The translations under genes were made by a program, and so were the position numbers. 64,000 nt of DNA from Chitinophaga fulva (GTDB taxonomy: Bacteria > Bacteroidota > Bacteroidia > Chitinophagales > Chitinophagaceae): positions 1,426,001 to 1,490,000 of the forward strand of contig NZ_JABBGC010000002.1 of the NCBI RefSeq assembly GCF_012927205.1, read 5' to 3'. Positions 49,385 to 58,307 of the stretch are shown here, piece after piece. The notes under the pieces are model-generated. The model was not told where the DNA came from, did no database searches, and saw only the letters and a list, made by a program, of their open reading frames with translations. Position 1 is the first letter of the stretch; each line of letters begins with the position of its first letter.

Positions 49385-51928
49385 TCAGAATCTCGTGGGC
49401 GCTCCTGTAACCGGAACCACCAGCTCAAACCTTACTTTATCGTCCTGCACCGGTTGTAATGCTGCAATGATGATATCGCTCTGCCCTTTTGCGATCCGTA
49501 AATTACTGTTTGCGGTAATCTGTTCAAGCAGCTTACGACCGTTATCTGCCACCCAGAGTTTTCCATTTTGGTAGATAACATGCTGTCCCACGTTGAGGGC
49601 CTTATCAATCGTCAGCACCGTATTACCGGCCAGCTGGATCTTCAAACCCTGCACGACCGCGCCTTTGGGACCAGTCACCTTAAGGGAAAGCTCCAGTGAC
49701 TGTTCCTTAAATTCATTCTGCAATGGTAAGGCAGTGCCTGCGATTGTTTGTGCTGTAAACCTGTTTTCCTTTATGGGATACAGCAGGAAAGCGTTGGCGC
49801 CGGTTTTCTCCAGGTGAAATTTATAGTCGAGGTTTTTCAGTCTTTCCTTTAAAGCAGGGGTGAATTTATTGGCAGTGCGCGCTTCTTCCCAGGTATGGAA
49901 CGCCTTGAATATCGCTGCTTTTTCTCCGCTGGCTTCTACTGTCTGCTGGCTCAAACCCAGCATGTACGTGGCATTCCAGCCGATAGATTTTGCTTCGAGG
50001 TTTTCGGCGTCATAAAGGCTCCAGTCGGCCTGGTAGTTTTGAATACCAAAGGTGGCTGGGAAATAGCTGCTTTCGAATACGTAGCGCATATCCTTTCCTT
50101 CGATGCCCCATTTATTTTTCACCGGGCTGAACATATGATCGCCCCCTCCCACATTACAAACGCTCATATAATGCCAGCTGCCTTCCTGCACTGCGCTGCC
50201 CATTACCCGGAGGTATTTGCCGCCATTGCGGTGGTAGCTATCAAAAAGCCCGCGGAAGAAGCGTTTGAAAGAGTATTGCCCATGTCCCTGGTACATACAG
50301 CTTTCCAGTCCGTCGAAATCGATATAGTCCATGCCCCCTTCTGTCAGCCATTTACCATAATAATCCGCATATATGTCCTGCAGGTGCATATCTGGTGCAA
50401 AGCCACGGTAGCAGTTAGGCTGCAGCTTTACGATAGTGGTACCTGCTTTATAACTTCCGCGCGTAGTATGGTGAAAGCCTCTTTTTACTTTAAGGAATGT
50501 ATACGGTGGTATGCGGGTGATGCCGTCATATTCAATCAGCTCCTTCCCTATTTTCAGTACATTGGTATGGTTACCCTCCCATCCGCCGAATTCATGGAAG
50601 TATGCGGTGTCCGCCACGGTGATGATCGTATCTTCAGGGGACAGGTCTTTAGTAATGACGGTACGTTGCATAATAGCGAGACTGTCACTCGGCACCGGTG
50701 CTACATCGTTGTTATCATTGGGTTGCAGGAACTCGCAAAGCGTGTGTAGTCCGTAACGGATGCCTTGTTGCTGCATCAGCGCACCGAAAGCGGGAATACT
50801 CATCTCCTCCTGCCCGGAGAAACTGATCTTTCGTTTTTTCCAGCGGTTGGCCGGATTGGGATAGTATTCGCCCCATCCTTCATCCTGAACGCCTTTTATA
50901 TTCAGCTGTCCGGAATAGGCTGCCAGGCTATCGTGCGGGCCGTGCCACGCAATATCCGGGCGATAGGCAACAGGGTCTTTGATCCATTTGCCGTCTATGG
51001 TTGGATGTGGCAGTCCTTCTGCCAATACTATTTTTTCAATCGTGTTCAGTCCCAGAGAATCCGGGCAGGCATAGAGCGCTACAGACGAACCGATATAATC
51101 TGCCTCCACGGGCGTCACCAACTGGTACCGGGCGGAATTGGCCTTCCCTTCTATTCCTTCCGGGTAGTCCGGGAAACGGATCATCTGCTCTTTTCTTCTG
51201 TCTCTTGCATGCATGCAGATAGTGGCGCCATAGGCGGGTTCCAGCTTTGCGCCATTGCCATAATTCATCCGGAAATATTCTTCCGGCTGAGAATAGAAAG
51301 CAACATCGCTCACACCATCACCACCGATACTGAACGTCTGCCCTTCTTTGAGATGGGCCGGCAGCGGGTATTTCACCGGATCAGGAGAATGGATGAAATA
51401 ATACATAAAAGAGAGGTCTCCTTCCGTAGGAGGCCCTCCGGTGGTATTATCATCCAGTCCCAACAGACCAAAAGCAAACTCCTTGTTCCTCACCACACCG
51501 ATCACATCTCCGATCAATGTGGAGATGGTTGTTTTATACGGTCCCCAGACGATGTTATCGATTCCTGTTCTTTTAGTAAGGGACAGCAACTTCAGCTTCA
51601 GGTACTCCGGCTGCTGATCTATCCTTATCCTCGCTTCAGACCCATTGGGATATCGCAGGAGCATTTCATGCTGTTGCGGCGTATATACCGCCTGTTCCGG
51701 CAGCAGATATTGTTTACCGGTATAAAGACTCATCAGCGCCGATGTAAGTCCCTTCGGATGATATTCCCGGCCATTCTTTTTATTCCTGACGGAAGATATA
51801 AATCCTCTATTATCGATCGTCATAACGGCATACTTTGTTTGCAACGTGGTAACCTGCGCACAAAGACCGGTGGTATAGCAGAGTAATGACAACAGCGTGA
51901 TAATTCGCCTAAAGCCGCCAACATTCAT
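49385..51928 (-). CDS. Unassigned 847-residue secreted protein, possible TIM-barrel glycosidase
   Basis: Signal peptide ends GLCAQ. The N-terminal 270 residues are beta-rich (YAVMTIDNRGFISSVRN, GREYHPKG) like the supersandwich of GH97- or GH36-type enzymes. A central part (about 300-690) has barrel-like segments: IRYGLHTLCEFLQP, GGMDYIDFDGLESCMYQG, GGKYLRVMGSAVQEGSWHYM. The DFDGLE segment could hold a catalytic acid. I cannot match it to a known family with confidence. It is the upstream neighbour of the GH27 gene, so a role in galactose-containing glycan breakdown is plausible. Confidence 0.6.
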   Translation of the reverse strand: MNVGGFRRIITLLSLLCYTTGLCAQVTTLQTKYAVMTIDNRGFISSVRNKKNGREYHPKGLTSALMSLYTGKQYLLPEQAVYTPQQHEMLLRYPNGSEARIRIDQQPEYLKLKLLSLTKRTGIDNIVWGPYKTTISTLIGDVIGVVRNKEFAFGLLGLDDNTTGGPPTEGDLSFMYYFIHSPDPVKYPLPAHLKEGQTFSIGGDGVSDVAFYSQPEEYFRMNYGNGAKLEPAYGATICMHARDRRKEQMIRFPDYPEGIEGKANSARYQLVTPVEADYIGSSVALYACPDSLGLNTIEKIVLAEGLPHPTIDGKWIKDPVAYRPDIAWHGPHDSLAAYSGQLNIKGVQDEGWGEYYPNPANRWKKRKISFSGQEEMSIPAFGALMQQQGIRYGLHTLCEFLQPNDNNDVAPVPSDSLAIMQRTVITKDLSPEDTIITVADTAYFHEFGGWEGNHTNVLKIGKELIEYDGITRIPPYTFLKVKRGFHHTTRGSYKAGTTIVKLQPNCYRGFAPDMHLQDIYADYYGKWLTEGGMDYIDFDGLESCMYQGHGQYSFKRFFRGLFDSYHRNGGKYLRVMGSAVQEGSWHYMSVCNVGGGDHMFSPVKNKWGIEGKDMRYVFESSYFPATFGIQNYQADWSLYDAENLEAKSIGWNATYMLGLSQQTVEASGEKAAIFKAFHTWEEARTANKFTPALKERLKNLDYKFHLEKTGANAFLLYPIKENRFTAQTIAGTALPLQNEFKEQSLELSLKVTGPKGAVVQGLKIQLAGNTVLTIDKALNVGQHVIYQNGKLWVADNGRKLLEQITANSNLRIAKGQSDIIIAALQPVQDDKVRFELVVPVTGAPTRF

Positions 51929-52553
51929 GAAAAAAAGTTTAAGTAATACAAACCTCTAATTACCGGTATCATCAGCAGCATAACAACGAATAAGTTATCA
52001 AACATCGATGGTTTATTTGCATTTAAAATAAAAACCGGCAGCCATTGACAGCATACCGGTATCTATTGTCATAACTTAATTCGGAGACCTTCAGCGTACT
52101 TCATTGCTACTTTGTAAAGTATTTCGTGGTGCTCATGTTATTCATAACGTAAAATATTCCTGACTACTTCATAAGACAGCGCATTGTATATTCGACATGT
52201 CCACTTCCGGAAATTTATGGATAAAAATTATGCAGGAAGACGGGAAGCAGATAAAACAAAAAAACTGATCAATAACCAAAGGAATACGGCCCCATAGCTA
52301 TTCCACACTTTCTAATTATCAAGAACATATTCTATATTGACAACTACCTATGTAATCTTTGCCCTCTGATATTTAAAGGAAAAACGATTAAAAAAAGCTT
52401 TACATTGTTTTTACAGCAACGGCACATCCAGTGTACTGCACGACGATTGCGTGAAAACTGCCTAATGAGGTCACTGGTATAGCCAGTGAATAAACAATCT
52501 CCGGTACGCTGGCAGGCGTACCGGAGTCCTATTAGTTTCAAAACTTATATTGA
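51929..52553. other. Gene-free AT-rich region with paired hairpins
   Basis: 625 bases without a convincing gene. Near its right end are two adjacent hairpins: 52471-52477 with 52483-52489 (7 bp), and 52499-52509 with 52516-52526 (11 bp perfect, 6-nt loop), ending 28 bp before the start of the DUF4369-type gene. They may be a terminator of an unseen transcript or a 5' leader structure. ATACCGGTAT at about 52053-52062 is a small palindrome. Confidence 0.5.
52499..52526 (+). terminator. 11-bp perfect hairpin upstream of the DUF4369-type gene
   Basis: 52499-52509 pairs with 52516-52526 around a 6-nt loop; no T-run follows on the plus strand. Either a leader hairpin or a terminator for transcription entering from the left. 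Confidence 0.4.
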
Positions 52554-52979
52554 ATGAAATATTTCCTCATCATTTTATTAGTCTATTCATTTCCTCTATC
52601 CGCTCAAAACAATTACACCCTAAAAGCCTCAGTCCCCGCAGCTTTTGAGGGAACGAAGCTTTTTCTGACCATCGAAGACAATTACTCCTTACACAACTAT
52701 AAAAAAATTGATTCAGCTGTAGTTAAAAATAATATCGTCCGGTTTGCCGGAACACTTGCCAGGCCAAGTGAACAGGCCGTTCTTTCCAACACCATCGACA
52801 CCCGCGCCCACAGGCTTCACTTTGCACTGGACGCCGGCGTCAATATCTTATCCGTACAACCCAACCCGGTGTTCTATAATAACAAACTTTCCTTTATTTC
52901 GTCAGCAACCTCTTCTAACCAGTCCAACATCATTTTAAAGCAGATAGACAGTCTCCATGAGCGGCGTAGAACTACGTGA
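52554..52979 (+). CDS. DUF4369-like N-terminal part of a split TlpA-family thioredoxin gene
   Basis: A 141-residue reading frame with a signal peptide (ends PLSAQ) and a beta-rich region (YTLKASVPAAFEGTKLFLT, IDSAVVKNNIVRFAG) like the DUF4369 domain that precedes thioredoxin modules in Bacteroidota. It ends with SLHERRRTT in a position where related proteins continue through a helical linker into the thioredoxin domain. The thioredoxin half starts in the next frame, overlapping by 23 bp. Either a frameshift with loss of linker, or two coupled genes. Confidence 0.55.
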   Translation: MKYFLIILLVYSFPLSAQNNYTLKASVPAAFEGTKLFLTIEDNYSLHNYKKIDSAVVKNNIVRFAGTLARPSEQAVLSNTIDTRAHRLHFALDAGVNILSVQPNPVFYNNKLSFISSATSSNQSNIILKQIDSLHERRRTT

Positions 52980-53451
52980 ACAGCTATCTCAAAGAATACA
53001 GGCGCGAACCGCTACTCAAAAAGGACGCACAGTGCCCTTGTTCAAGGTACCAACAAATACTGGTGAAATATTTACCAACGAAAGCCTGAAAGGCACACCA
53101 TATCTCATTATTTTTTCAGCGACCTGGTGTATTCCCTGTCATGAAGACCTTCCGGTTATTAAAAGCATGTATGACAAATACAAACACAAAGGGATGAAAG
53201 TGGTTGCGTTTAATATGGATGACGATGTAAAAAAATGGCAGCAGTATATTACGAAAGAAAAACTCAGCTGGATCAACGTTTCCGAGCGGACCAAAAAGTG
53301 GGCCGACAGCAATATCCGCCGGGCATTTGATATTGAAAGCGTTCCTACCTATCTATTGATCGACCAGCAAGAGGAAATCATCTATAACTCCAAAGGCGAC
53401 GAGAATCGCCTGGAAAACTTAGAGCATAAGCTGGCAAAGCTATTCCCGTAA
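52957..53451 (+). CDS. TlpA/ResA-like thiol-disulfide oxidoreductase domain, frame-shifted from its upstream half
   Basis: A 164-residue frame with a full thioredoxin fold: IFSATWCIPCHEDLPVIKSMY (redox pair CIPC), VVAFNMDDDVKKWQQYI and a cis-Pro site ESVPTYLLID. No signal peptide of its own, which is odd for a periplasmic reductase; the export signal is on the overlapping upstream frame. This supports one ancestral gene broken by a single-base shift between about 52945 and 52979. If translated separately it would stay in the cytoplasm. Confidence 0.7.
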   Translation: MSGVELREQLSQRIQARTATQKGRTVPLFKVPTNTGEIFTNESLKGTPYLIIFSATWCIPCHEDLPVIKSMYDKYKHKGMKVVAFNMDDDVKKWQQYITKEKLSWINVSERTKKWADSNIRRAFDIESVPTYLLIDQQEEIIYNSKGDENRLENLEHKLAKLFP

Positions 53452-53578
53452 AGATAGCCGACGTGCAGTGTAATCGTTTTCAGGGATACAGACATCACGT
53501 GAAATTAAATGACCGGACAACCACTGATTTCCTCGGTAGCTGTCCGGTACAAAGTTATGATCGGGTCTTAAAAAAAAT

Positions 53579-55111
53579 CTATTTAAGCTCCAGCACCACG
53601 ACAGCGCATGGTGGCAGCTTCACCGTTAGCGTATTATTCTTCAGCACCGCCTCTTTAAACGCTACCGGCTTAATCTTATCCGGTTGTGTAAAGCTGTTGT
53701 AATCCTGCAGTTTGGCAGACGAGAGGATACGGCCGGTCACTGAATGCCAGGCAGTTCCTGTTTGCACGGTTATCTCCTGCGCTTTGGCAGGATCGATGTT
53801 CACCAGCGAGATATGCGTAACGCCCGACTTGTCTTTGGAGGCAGAAGCGGTAACAGCCGGCAGGCGTTCGTTTTTATAGGTATAGCTGTTACTTTGCACT
53901 TCCACCGGGACCAGCGTGGCATCCTGGTGCACATTGTACATCTCCATGACGTGGTAGGTGGGCGTCAGTACCAGCTGCTCTCCTTTGGTTAAAACAACCG
54001 CCTGCAATACGTTTACCGTTTGAGCGAGATTGGCCATCCGCACCCTGTCGGAATGATTGTTGAAGATGTTCAGGGTAACGCCGGCGATCATGGCGTCGCG
54101 CATGGTATTTTGCTGAAAGAGGAAGCCGGGATTCGTACCTGCCTGCACGTTATACCATCCACCCCACTCGTCTACTACCAGGGCTACTTTTTTCTTCGGG
54201 TCGTATTTATCCATGATGGCGGAATGGCGACGTACCAACGTATCCATGAAACAGGTGCTGCGCATAGTCTGGAAATACTGTTCTTCCGTAAAATCAACAG
54301 CATCGCCTTTTTTACCCCAGTCGATAATGGAATAATGATGTAACGCCAGGCCATCCAGCATGTGCAGCGGGATGTTTTTCATCAACACTTCCGTCCAGTT
54401 ATAGTCGGAGGAATTGGCGCCTGAAGCGATCTTAAAAGTGTTGCCGCTCATGAAGGTGGCGTATTTCCGGTAGATGTCCGCGTAATATTCAGGCCTCATG
54501 TTTCCGCCGCAACCCCAGGCTTCATTGCCTACGCCCCAGTAGTGGACTTTCCAGGGTTGTTGCCGGCCGTTTTGCTGCCGCAGGTCAGACATAGGGCTCT
54601 TACCGGGAAAATTCACATACTGCACCCAGTCGGCCAGCTCCTGCACGGTGCCGCTGCCTACATTACCCGCCAGATAAGGCTCTGCGCCCAGCTCCTCACA
54701 CATGTTCAGAAAATCATGCGTACCGAAGCTGTTGTTCTCTGTGACGCCGCCCCACCATGTATTCACAATCGTGGGCCGCTTATCCTTAGGCCCGATACCA
54801 TCTTTCCAGTGATAGGTATCTGCAAAACAACCTCCCGGCCAGCGCAAATTGGGGATTTTCAGGGTTTTTAAAGCAGCGATGATATCTTTCCTGACCCCAT
54901 TGATATGAGGGATGTGGGAAGTGTCCCCCACATAAAATCCGCCATAGATACAGTTTCCTAAATGTTCGGCAAAATGTCCGTAAATATTGCGATTGATAGT
55001 TTGTGTTGGCGCATCGGGATGAAAGGTGACTTTATTCTGCGCCTGTACTGCCCCCAGAGAGGCCACCAGGCTCAGCATACTAATAAAGCGGCGACTAAAC
55101 TTGTTTGGCAT
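53579..55111 (-). CDS. GH51 alpha-L-arabinofuranosidase, secreted
   Basis: A 510-residue protein with a signal peptide (ends VQAQ). GH51 landmarks: NRNIYGHFAEHLGNCIYGG, LRWPGGCFADTYHW, acid/base E197 in GVGNEAWG, nucleophile E315 in VVDEWGGWY, then a C-terminal beta domain. It releases alpha-L-arabinofuranosyl residues from arabinan or arabinoxylan. It stands alone, convergent with the thioredoxin gene. Confidence 0.93.
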   Translation of the reverse strand: MPNKFSRRFISMLSLVASLGAVQAQNKVTFHPDAPTQTINRNIYGHFAEHLGNCIYGGFYVGDTSHIPHINGVRKDIIAALKTLKIPNLRWPGGCFADTYHWKDGIGPKDKRPTIVNTWWGGVTENNSFGTHDFLNMCEELGAEPYLAGNVGSGTVQELADWVQYVNFPGKSPMSDLRQQNGRQQPWKVHYWGVGNEAWGCGGNMRPEYYADIYRKYATFMSGNTFKIASGANSSDYNWTEVLMKNIPLHMLDGLALHHYSIIDWGKKGDAVDFTEEQYFQTMRSTCFMDTLVRRHSAIMDKYDPKKKVALVVDEWGGWYNVQAGTNPGFLFQQNTMRDAMIAGVTLNIFNNHSDRVRMANLAQTVNVLQAVVLTKGEQLVLTPTYHVMEMYNVHQDATLVPVEVQSNSYTYKNERLPAVTASASKDKSGVTHISLVNIDPAKAQEITVQTGTAWHSVTGRILSSAKLQDYNSFTQPDKIKPVAFKEAVLKNNTLTVKLPPCAVVVLELK

Positions 55112-55205
55112 AACGTGGAATTATAACGATTCGTTTAAACTGATTCAAAGAAATAAAATATTTGTCAATTTTACAATTGTTTTTTTTTCACCGCTATAAC
55201 AGGCA

Positions 55206-55241
55206 TAAAAAACCCGCCAGTATCAGCTAAGACCTGGCGGG
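55206..55241 (-). terminator. Rho-independent terminator of the protease-nuclease gene
   Basis: An 8-bp stem (CCCGCCAG 55213-55220 with CTGGCGGG 55234-55241), with six T's following on the minus strand (55207-55212 as A's on plus). It lies 22 bp after the stop codon at 55263 and ends the large minus-strand cluster. Confidence 0.8.
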
Positions 55242-55262
55242 CGATCGGCAACATCTATAAAT

Positions 55263-57428
55263 TTATACTTTCTGTGTGCTTACATTGTGTCTTTTAATAT
55301 GGGTGGCCAACATTTCGGTGGAGGTAATTTCACTGGCATCTCCTTCAAAGGTATCAAAGGGGATAATGGCCGAAAAATCAATACCGGTCTCCTTTTGAAG
55401 CGCTTCAATGCTGTACATGTACTCTTTAAACTCCACATTCTGGTCCAAATCAAGTTGTTCCCAGTTGATATCATCTACCAATGTCTTCTGGGATAATTTA
55501 AAGGCGGTCGCTTTCAGCTCTCCGTCGTCCGTGAGCCAGAGTACGATCTTAAAAAAGTCTACCGGCACCTGCACCCCTCTGAACACCCGGTCATCGTCTC
55601 TAAAAACAGGGCCATTAAATACGGAGATGCGGGCAGTTTTCCCCTCCTCTACTTCCGCACCTTTTTCCAGCACTACTTTTTCCAGGATACCCCAGAGGCC
55701 TTTCCGGCTGCTCTGGTTGATAGTGGGCACCTGCGGACAGGCATTGGTATACATACAGGTCAGATCAGCGTTGCGTTTGGCATCATCTGCGGTGGCTCCC
55801 CAGTCGGCATCTTCCCGGCGGCTCATATGCCCTTTGTCGAAACCGCTGTTTTTATAGTAAGTATCGTCCAGCTGCAGGTCGAAGCTTAACCTGTTATCAC
55901 GCAGCCATACGTCTTTCCGCTTACTGTTATCGAGCCTTTTAGCCGGATCACCGTCCACATTGATGGCGCTGATCATCGGCATCCTTCTTACCGAATGCAG
56001 GATGGTGCTGTAGTTGTAATATTTCAGTACGATACTGTCGGTACCATCCAGTTTAGCCGCAAATTTCTTCATGGCTCCCTGGGGCTGTGGCATAGCGATG
56101 TTAAGCCCATTGCCCAAAAAAGTGGACAGGTAACCTTTGCAGGCGGAGAAATCAGTGTCCTGCTCCAGTTTTTTCACTTCTTCAAAGTCCGCCTCCGCTG
56201 CCGTCAGGGCTGCTGGCGCAGACGCTGTAGCCGGCGGCAATCCTGCTCCCTGGCTGATATTGATGTTAATCATGCCATTGCGTTCTATCAGCGACGCCGG
56301 AAATGAAATATTGACATTAGCGGAAGAGTTGTTTGTTTCCATATCGGGGGTTTTAGGGGTGAGTGAAGGCGTTGTATTTTCCTGCTCCGGCTGTTTTACC
56401 AGGGCTGTCAGTGTTGTCGTTTTGGGGGCCGACAAATCTTTTACCAGCGGCTCCTGTGGGAAATTAAGGGCTATGTCCTTTAATATCACGCTGATCCGGA
56501 TGCCTTCATTGGCTATCCATACCACACGCGAGGCATCAATGGAACCATTGACCATGGGGATCACTTTCCCCTCTTTATCAATATAGTCGCCCGCCTCATT
56601 TTTCTGTCCCACTCCCATATGATGCAGGGCCACTACCTGCCACTGGTCGTTGAAAACCGGGCTGCCACTGCTGCCAGGCGCGGTATCTGTTTTATACCAG
56701 ATAGAAGTAGGCGCAATTTTTATAAAGAGATTTTCCCGGATCGACAACTGTTTGTAATCGCCATCAGGATGATGGATGATGTTAAGCGCTTCCTCGTCTT
56801 CATTGCCCAGTTTTCCAAGAGACGGGTCCAGGAAAAGAAAACCTATGTCATTGATGCTACGCTTCCCGGTGATATCTACCGGCGCCACGGCCACAAAACA
56901 GTAATCCAGCTCCTTGGAGGCATAGTAAAACCGGTTGACGTCCAGCGCAAAAGATACGGCGCTCCCCGGCGTACCGTGGATATCCAGCTCATAAAAAAAC
57001 TGGACTTCACTATCGGCCACGTCATCTTTTGTTTTAAAAACATGCCAGTTGGTCAGCAGCAGGTTGTAAGACACCATGAAGCCGGTGGCGTAGCCGATGT
57101 TTTTACTGCCTTCTTTAATGGCAATCCGCCCTACCCGCTGTTTGGCAATGCCGATCAATTCCACGAAATTACTGTAGACCGAATCATTTTTACCGATGGC
57201 CCGCTCAAAGGCGAAATCTACCGGCTCCTGGTTGATGGTTTCCAGCATCTGTTTTCTTCGCTGCATGTTTTCATCTGCACCCAGGATGTTGCCTGTCGCC
57301 ACACTGGCTGGCACATCTGCCGGCAGGGCCTCTTCGGCCGTACCAGTGGGCGTTTCTCTGGTTGGAGTTTGATTCAGGGTCGCGTATCGGTTCTCCGATT
57401 CGACCATCTGATCGAGGGATACTTGCAT
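55263..57428 (-). CDS. Trypsin-like protease fused to a DRGH-type DNA/RNA non-specific nuclease
   Basis: A 721-residue protein with no signal peptide. The N-terminal half is a chymotrypsin-fold peptidase (about 95-325) with triad H129 (LTNWHV), D175 (ELDYCF) and S254 (GSSGSP). A Thr/Pro-rich linker (about 330-370) leads to an Endonuclease_NS domain (about 420-700), with the catalytic motif D531-K-G-H534-M (usually DRGH), N562 in YTNACPQ and a downstream WGILEK helix. Nucleases of this fold need a bound divalent metal and cut DNA and RNA without sequence preference. The combination suggests a toxin, defence effector or self-processing nuclease. It is the last gene of a cluster with radical SAM and export genes, after a 233-bp gap. 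Confidence 0.85.
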   Translation of the reverse strand: MQVSLDQMVESENRYATLNQTPTRETPTGTAEEALPADVPASVATGNILGADENMQRRKQMLETINQEPVDFAFERAIGKNDSVYSNFVELIGIAKQRVGRIAIKEGSKNIGYATGFMVSYNLLLTNWHVFKTKDDVADSEVQFFYELDIHGTPGSAVSFALDVNRFYYASKELDYCFVAVAPVDITGKRSINDIGFLFLDPSLGKLGNEDEEALNIIHHPDGDYKQLSIRENLFIKIAPTSIWYKTDTAPGSSGSPVFNDQWQVVALHHMGVGQKNEAGDYIDKEGKVIPMVNGSIDASRVVWIANEGIRISVILKDIALNFPQEPLVKDLSAPKTTTLTALVKQPEQENTTPSLTPKTPDMETNNSSANVNISFPASLIERNGMININISQGAGLPPATASAPAALTAAEADFEEVKKLEQDTDFSACKGYLSTFLGNGLNIAMPQPQGAMKKFAAKLDGTDSIVLKYYNYSTILHSVRRMPMISAINVDGDPAKRLDNSKRKDVWLRDNRLSFDLQLDDTYYKNSGFDKGHMSRREDADWGATADDAKRNADLTCMYTNACPQVPTINQSSRKGLWGILEKVVLEKGAEVEEGKTARISVFNGPVFRDDDRVFRGVQVPVDFFKIVLWLTDDGELKATAFKLSQKTLVDDINWEQLDLDQNVEFKEYMYSIEALQKETGIDFSAIIPFDTFEGDASEITSTEMLATHIKRHNVSTQKV

Positions 57429-57661
57429 AATCGTTACAGGGGTTTGGTTTGGTATAGAAATTAACCGACTCCTTACAGTTAAGTATGGTCACATCTGATC
57501 AATAACAATAACATCATTTGAACTACCGGTGGAATAATTGGCGATATCTGACTACATTGGGGCGGTATCTAAAAGTACAGTTTACCTGCACTGTCTCCAA
57601 ATTAATTTTATGTTACCCTGAACGATTGAACTATTGGTGTTTTGTAAACTGCCGGTAGCTG

Positions 57662-58288
57662 CTACAGCCAGGTATGCAGCCAATAATGGATCAGCGGTTT
57701 GGTGACAGCCCGTTGATACGGGTTCCTGATTTCCGAATAATCAAATTCAAACATATCCTTTACGGCCACTATCTGCTGGCCTGTATGGCTTTTTTTCATG
57801 GTTTCCCGCATCCTGAACGGGCCGGAGTACTGCGGCGTACGCGGCAATGGCGGCGTATGGAACGCCTCCACGATATCGTCCACCAGGTTTTTCAGGTAAG
57901 GCTCCCCTTTCACCGCCGCAAAACATTCAGAGGCATAAGTACCATTAGACGGATCTATTAAAAGGTAGCCTGCTGGCAGGTCACTTATCTGCGCGTAATA
58001 ATCTGCTGAAGATACCAGCTCGATGTCCCAGTCGATGTAATACCCCGAATAATGATAAACGATGAGGTACCGGGCAATATCCGAAGCCTCCGCCAGGTTC
58101 CTCGCCTGTAAAAAAGGTCCGAGTGCCTGCGGATAGTTTGCCTGGATAAAATCCCTAATAGCCGTGTAATTCCATCGCTTGATCTCAAATCCAAACCGCT
58201 TCATCTTCTCCCAGGAAGACACACACATCCAGATCATGGAGGTGGGAATGTCATTCAATATCAGCTGATGAATAATAGGCGCTACCAT
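57662..58288 (-). CDS. DXD-motif glycosyltransferase (GT32-like, mannosyl/galactosyl-transferase type)
   Basis: About 208 residues from the ATG at 58288; the open frame reaches back to 58378 but then overlaps the preceding gene by 71 bp, so the later start, 19 bp after that gene's stop, is preferred. Core signature: IPKIIHQ-like start (IIHQLILNDIP), NLAEASDIARYLIVYHYSGYYIDWDIE with the DXD pair D86-W-D88. Such enzymes transfer a sugar from a nucleotide donor with a bound Mn2+. The acceptor could be a peptide or surface glycan. Confidence 0.85.
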   Translation of the reverse strand: MVAPIIHQLILNDIPTSMIWMCVSSWEKMKRFGFEIKRWNYTAIRDFIQANYPQALGPFLQARNLAEASDIARYLIVYHYSGYYIDWDIELVSSADYYAQISDLPAGYLLIDPSNGTYASECFAAVKGEPYLKNLVDDIVEAFHTPPLPRTPQYSGPFRMRETMKKSHTGQQIVAVKDMFEFDYSEIRNPYQRAVTKPLIHYWLHTWL

Positions 58289-58307
58289 CGTGGAAATTGT
58301 TTGTTGA

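Noticed and set aside
50765..51886. A 373-codon plus-strand open frame opposite the 847-residue protein gene
   Set aside because: It is a shadow on the complementary strand of a gene with a signal peptide and consistent coding; its translation is rich in Cys, His and Arg with no recognisable domain.
52344..52541. A 65-codon minus-strand frame in the gene-free region
   Set aside because: No family match, odd composition, and it runs through the hairpins; probably not coding.
55263..57428. Reading the protease-nuclease as a simple secreted scavenging nuclease
   Set aside because: No signal peptide or T9SS tail is visible, so ordinary export is not supported, although export by another route is not excluded.
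57271..57492. A 73-codon minus-strand frame considered as a precursor peptide for the radical SAM enzyme
   Set aside because: It mostly overlaps the N-terminus of the protease-nuclease gene in another frame and has no leader or core-peptide features.
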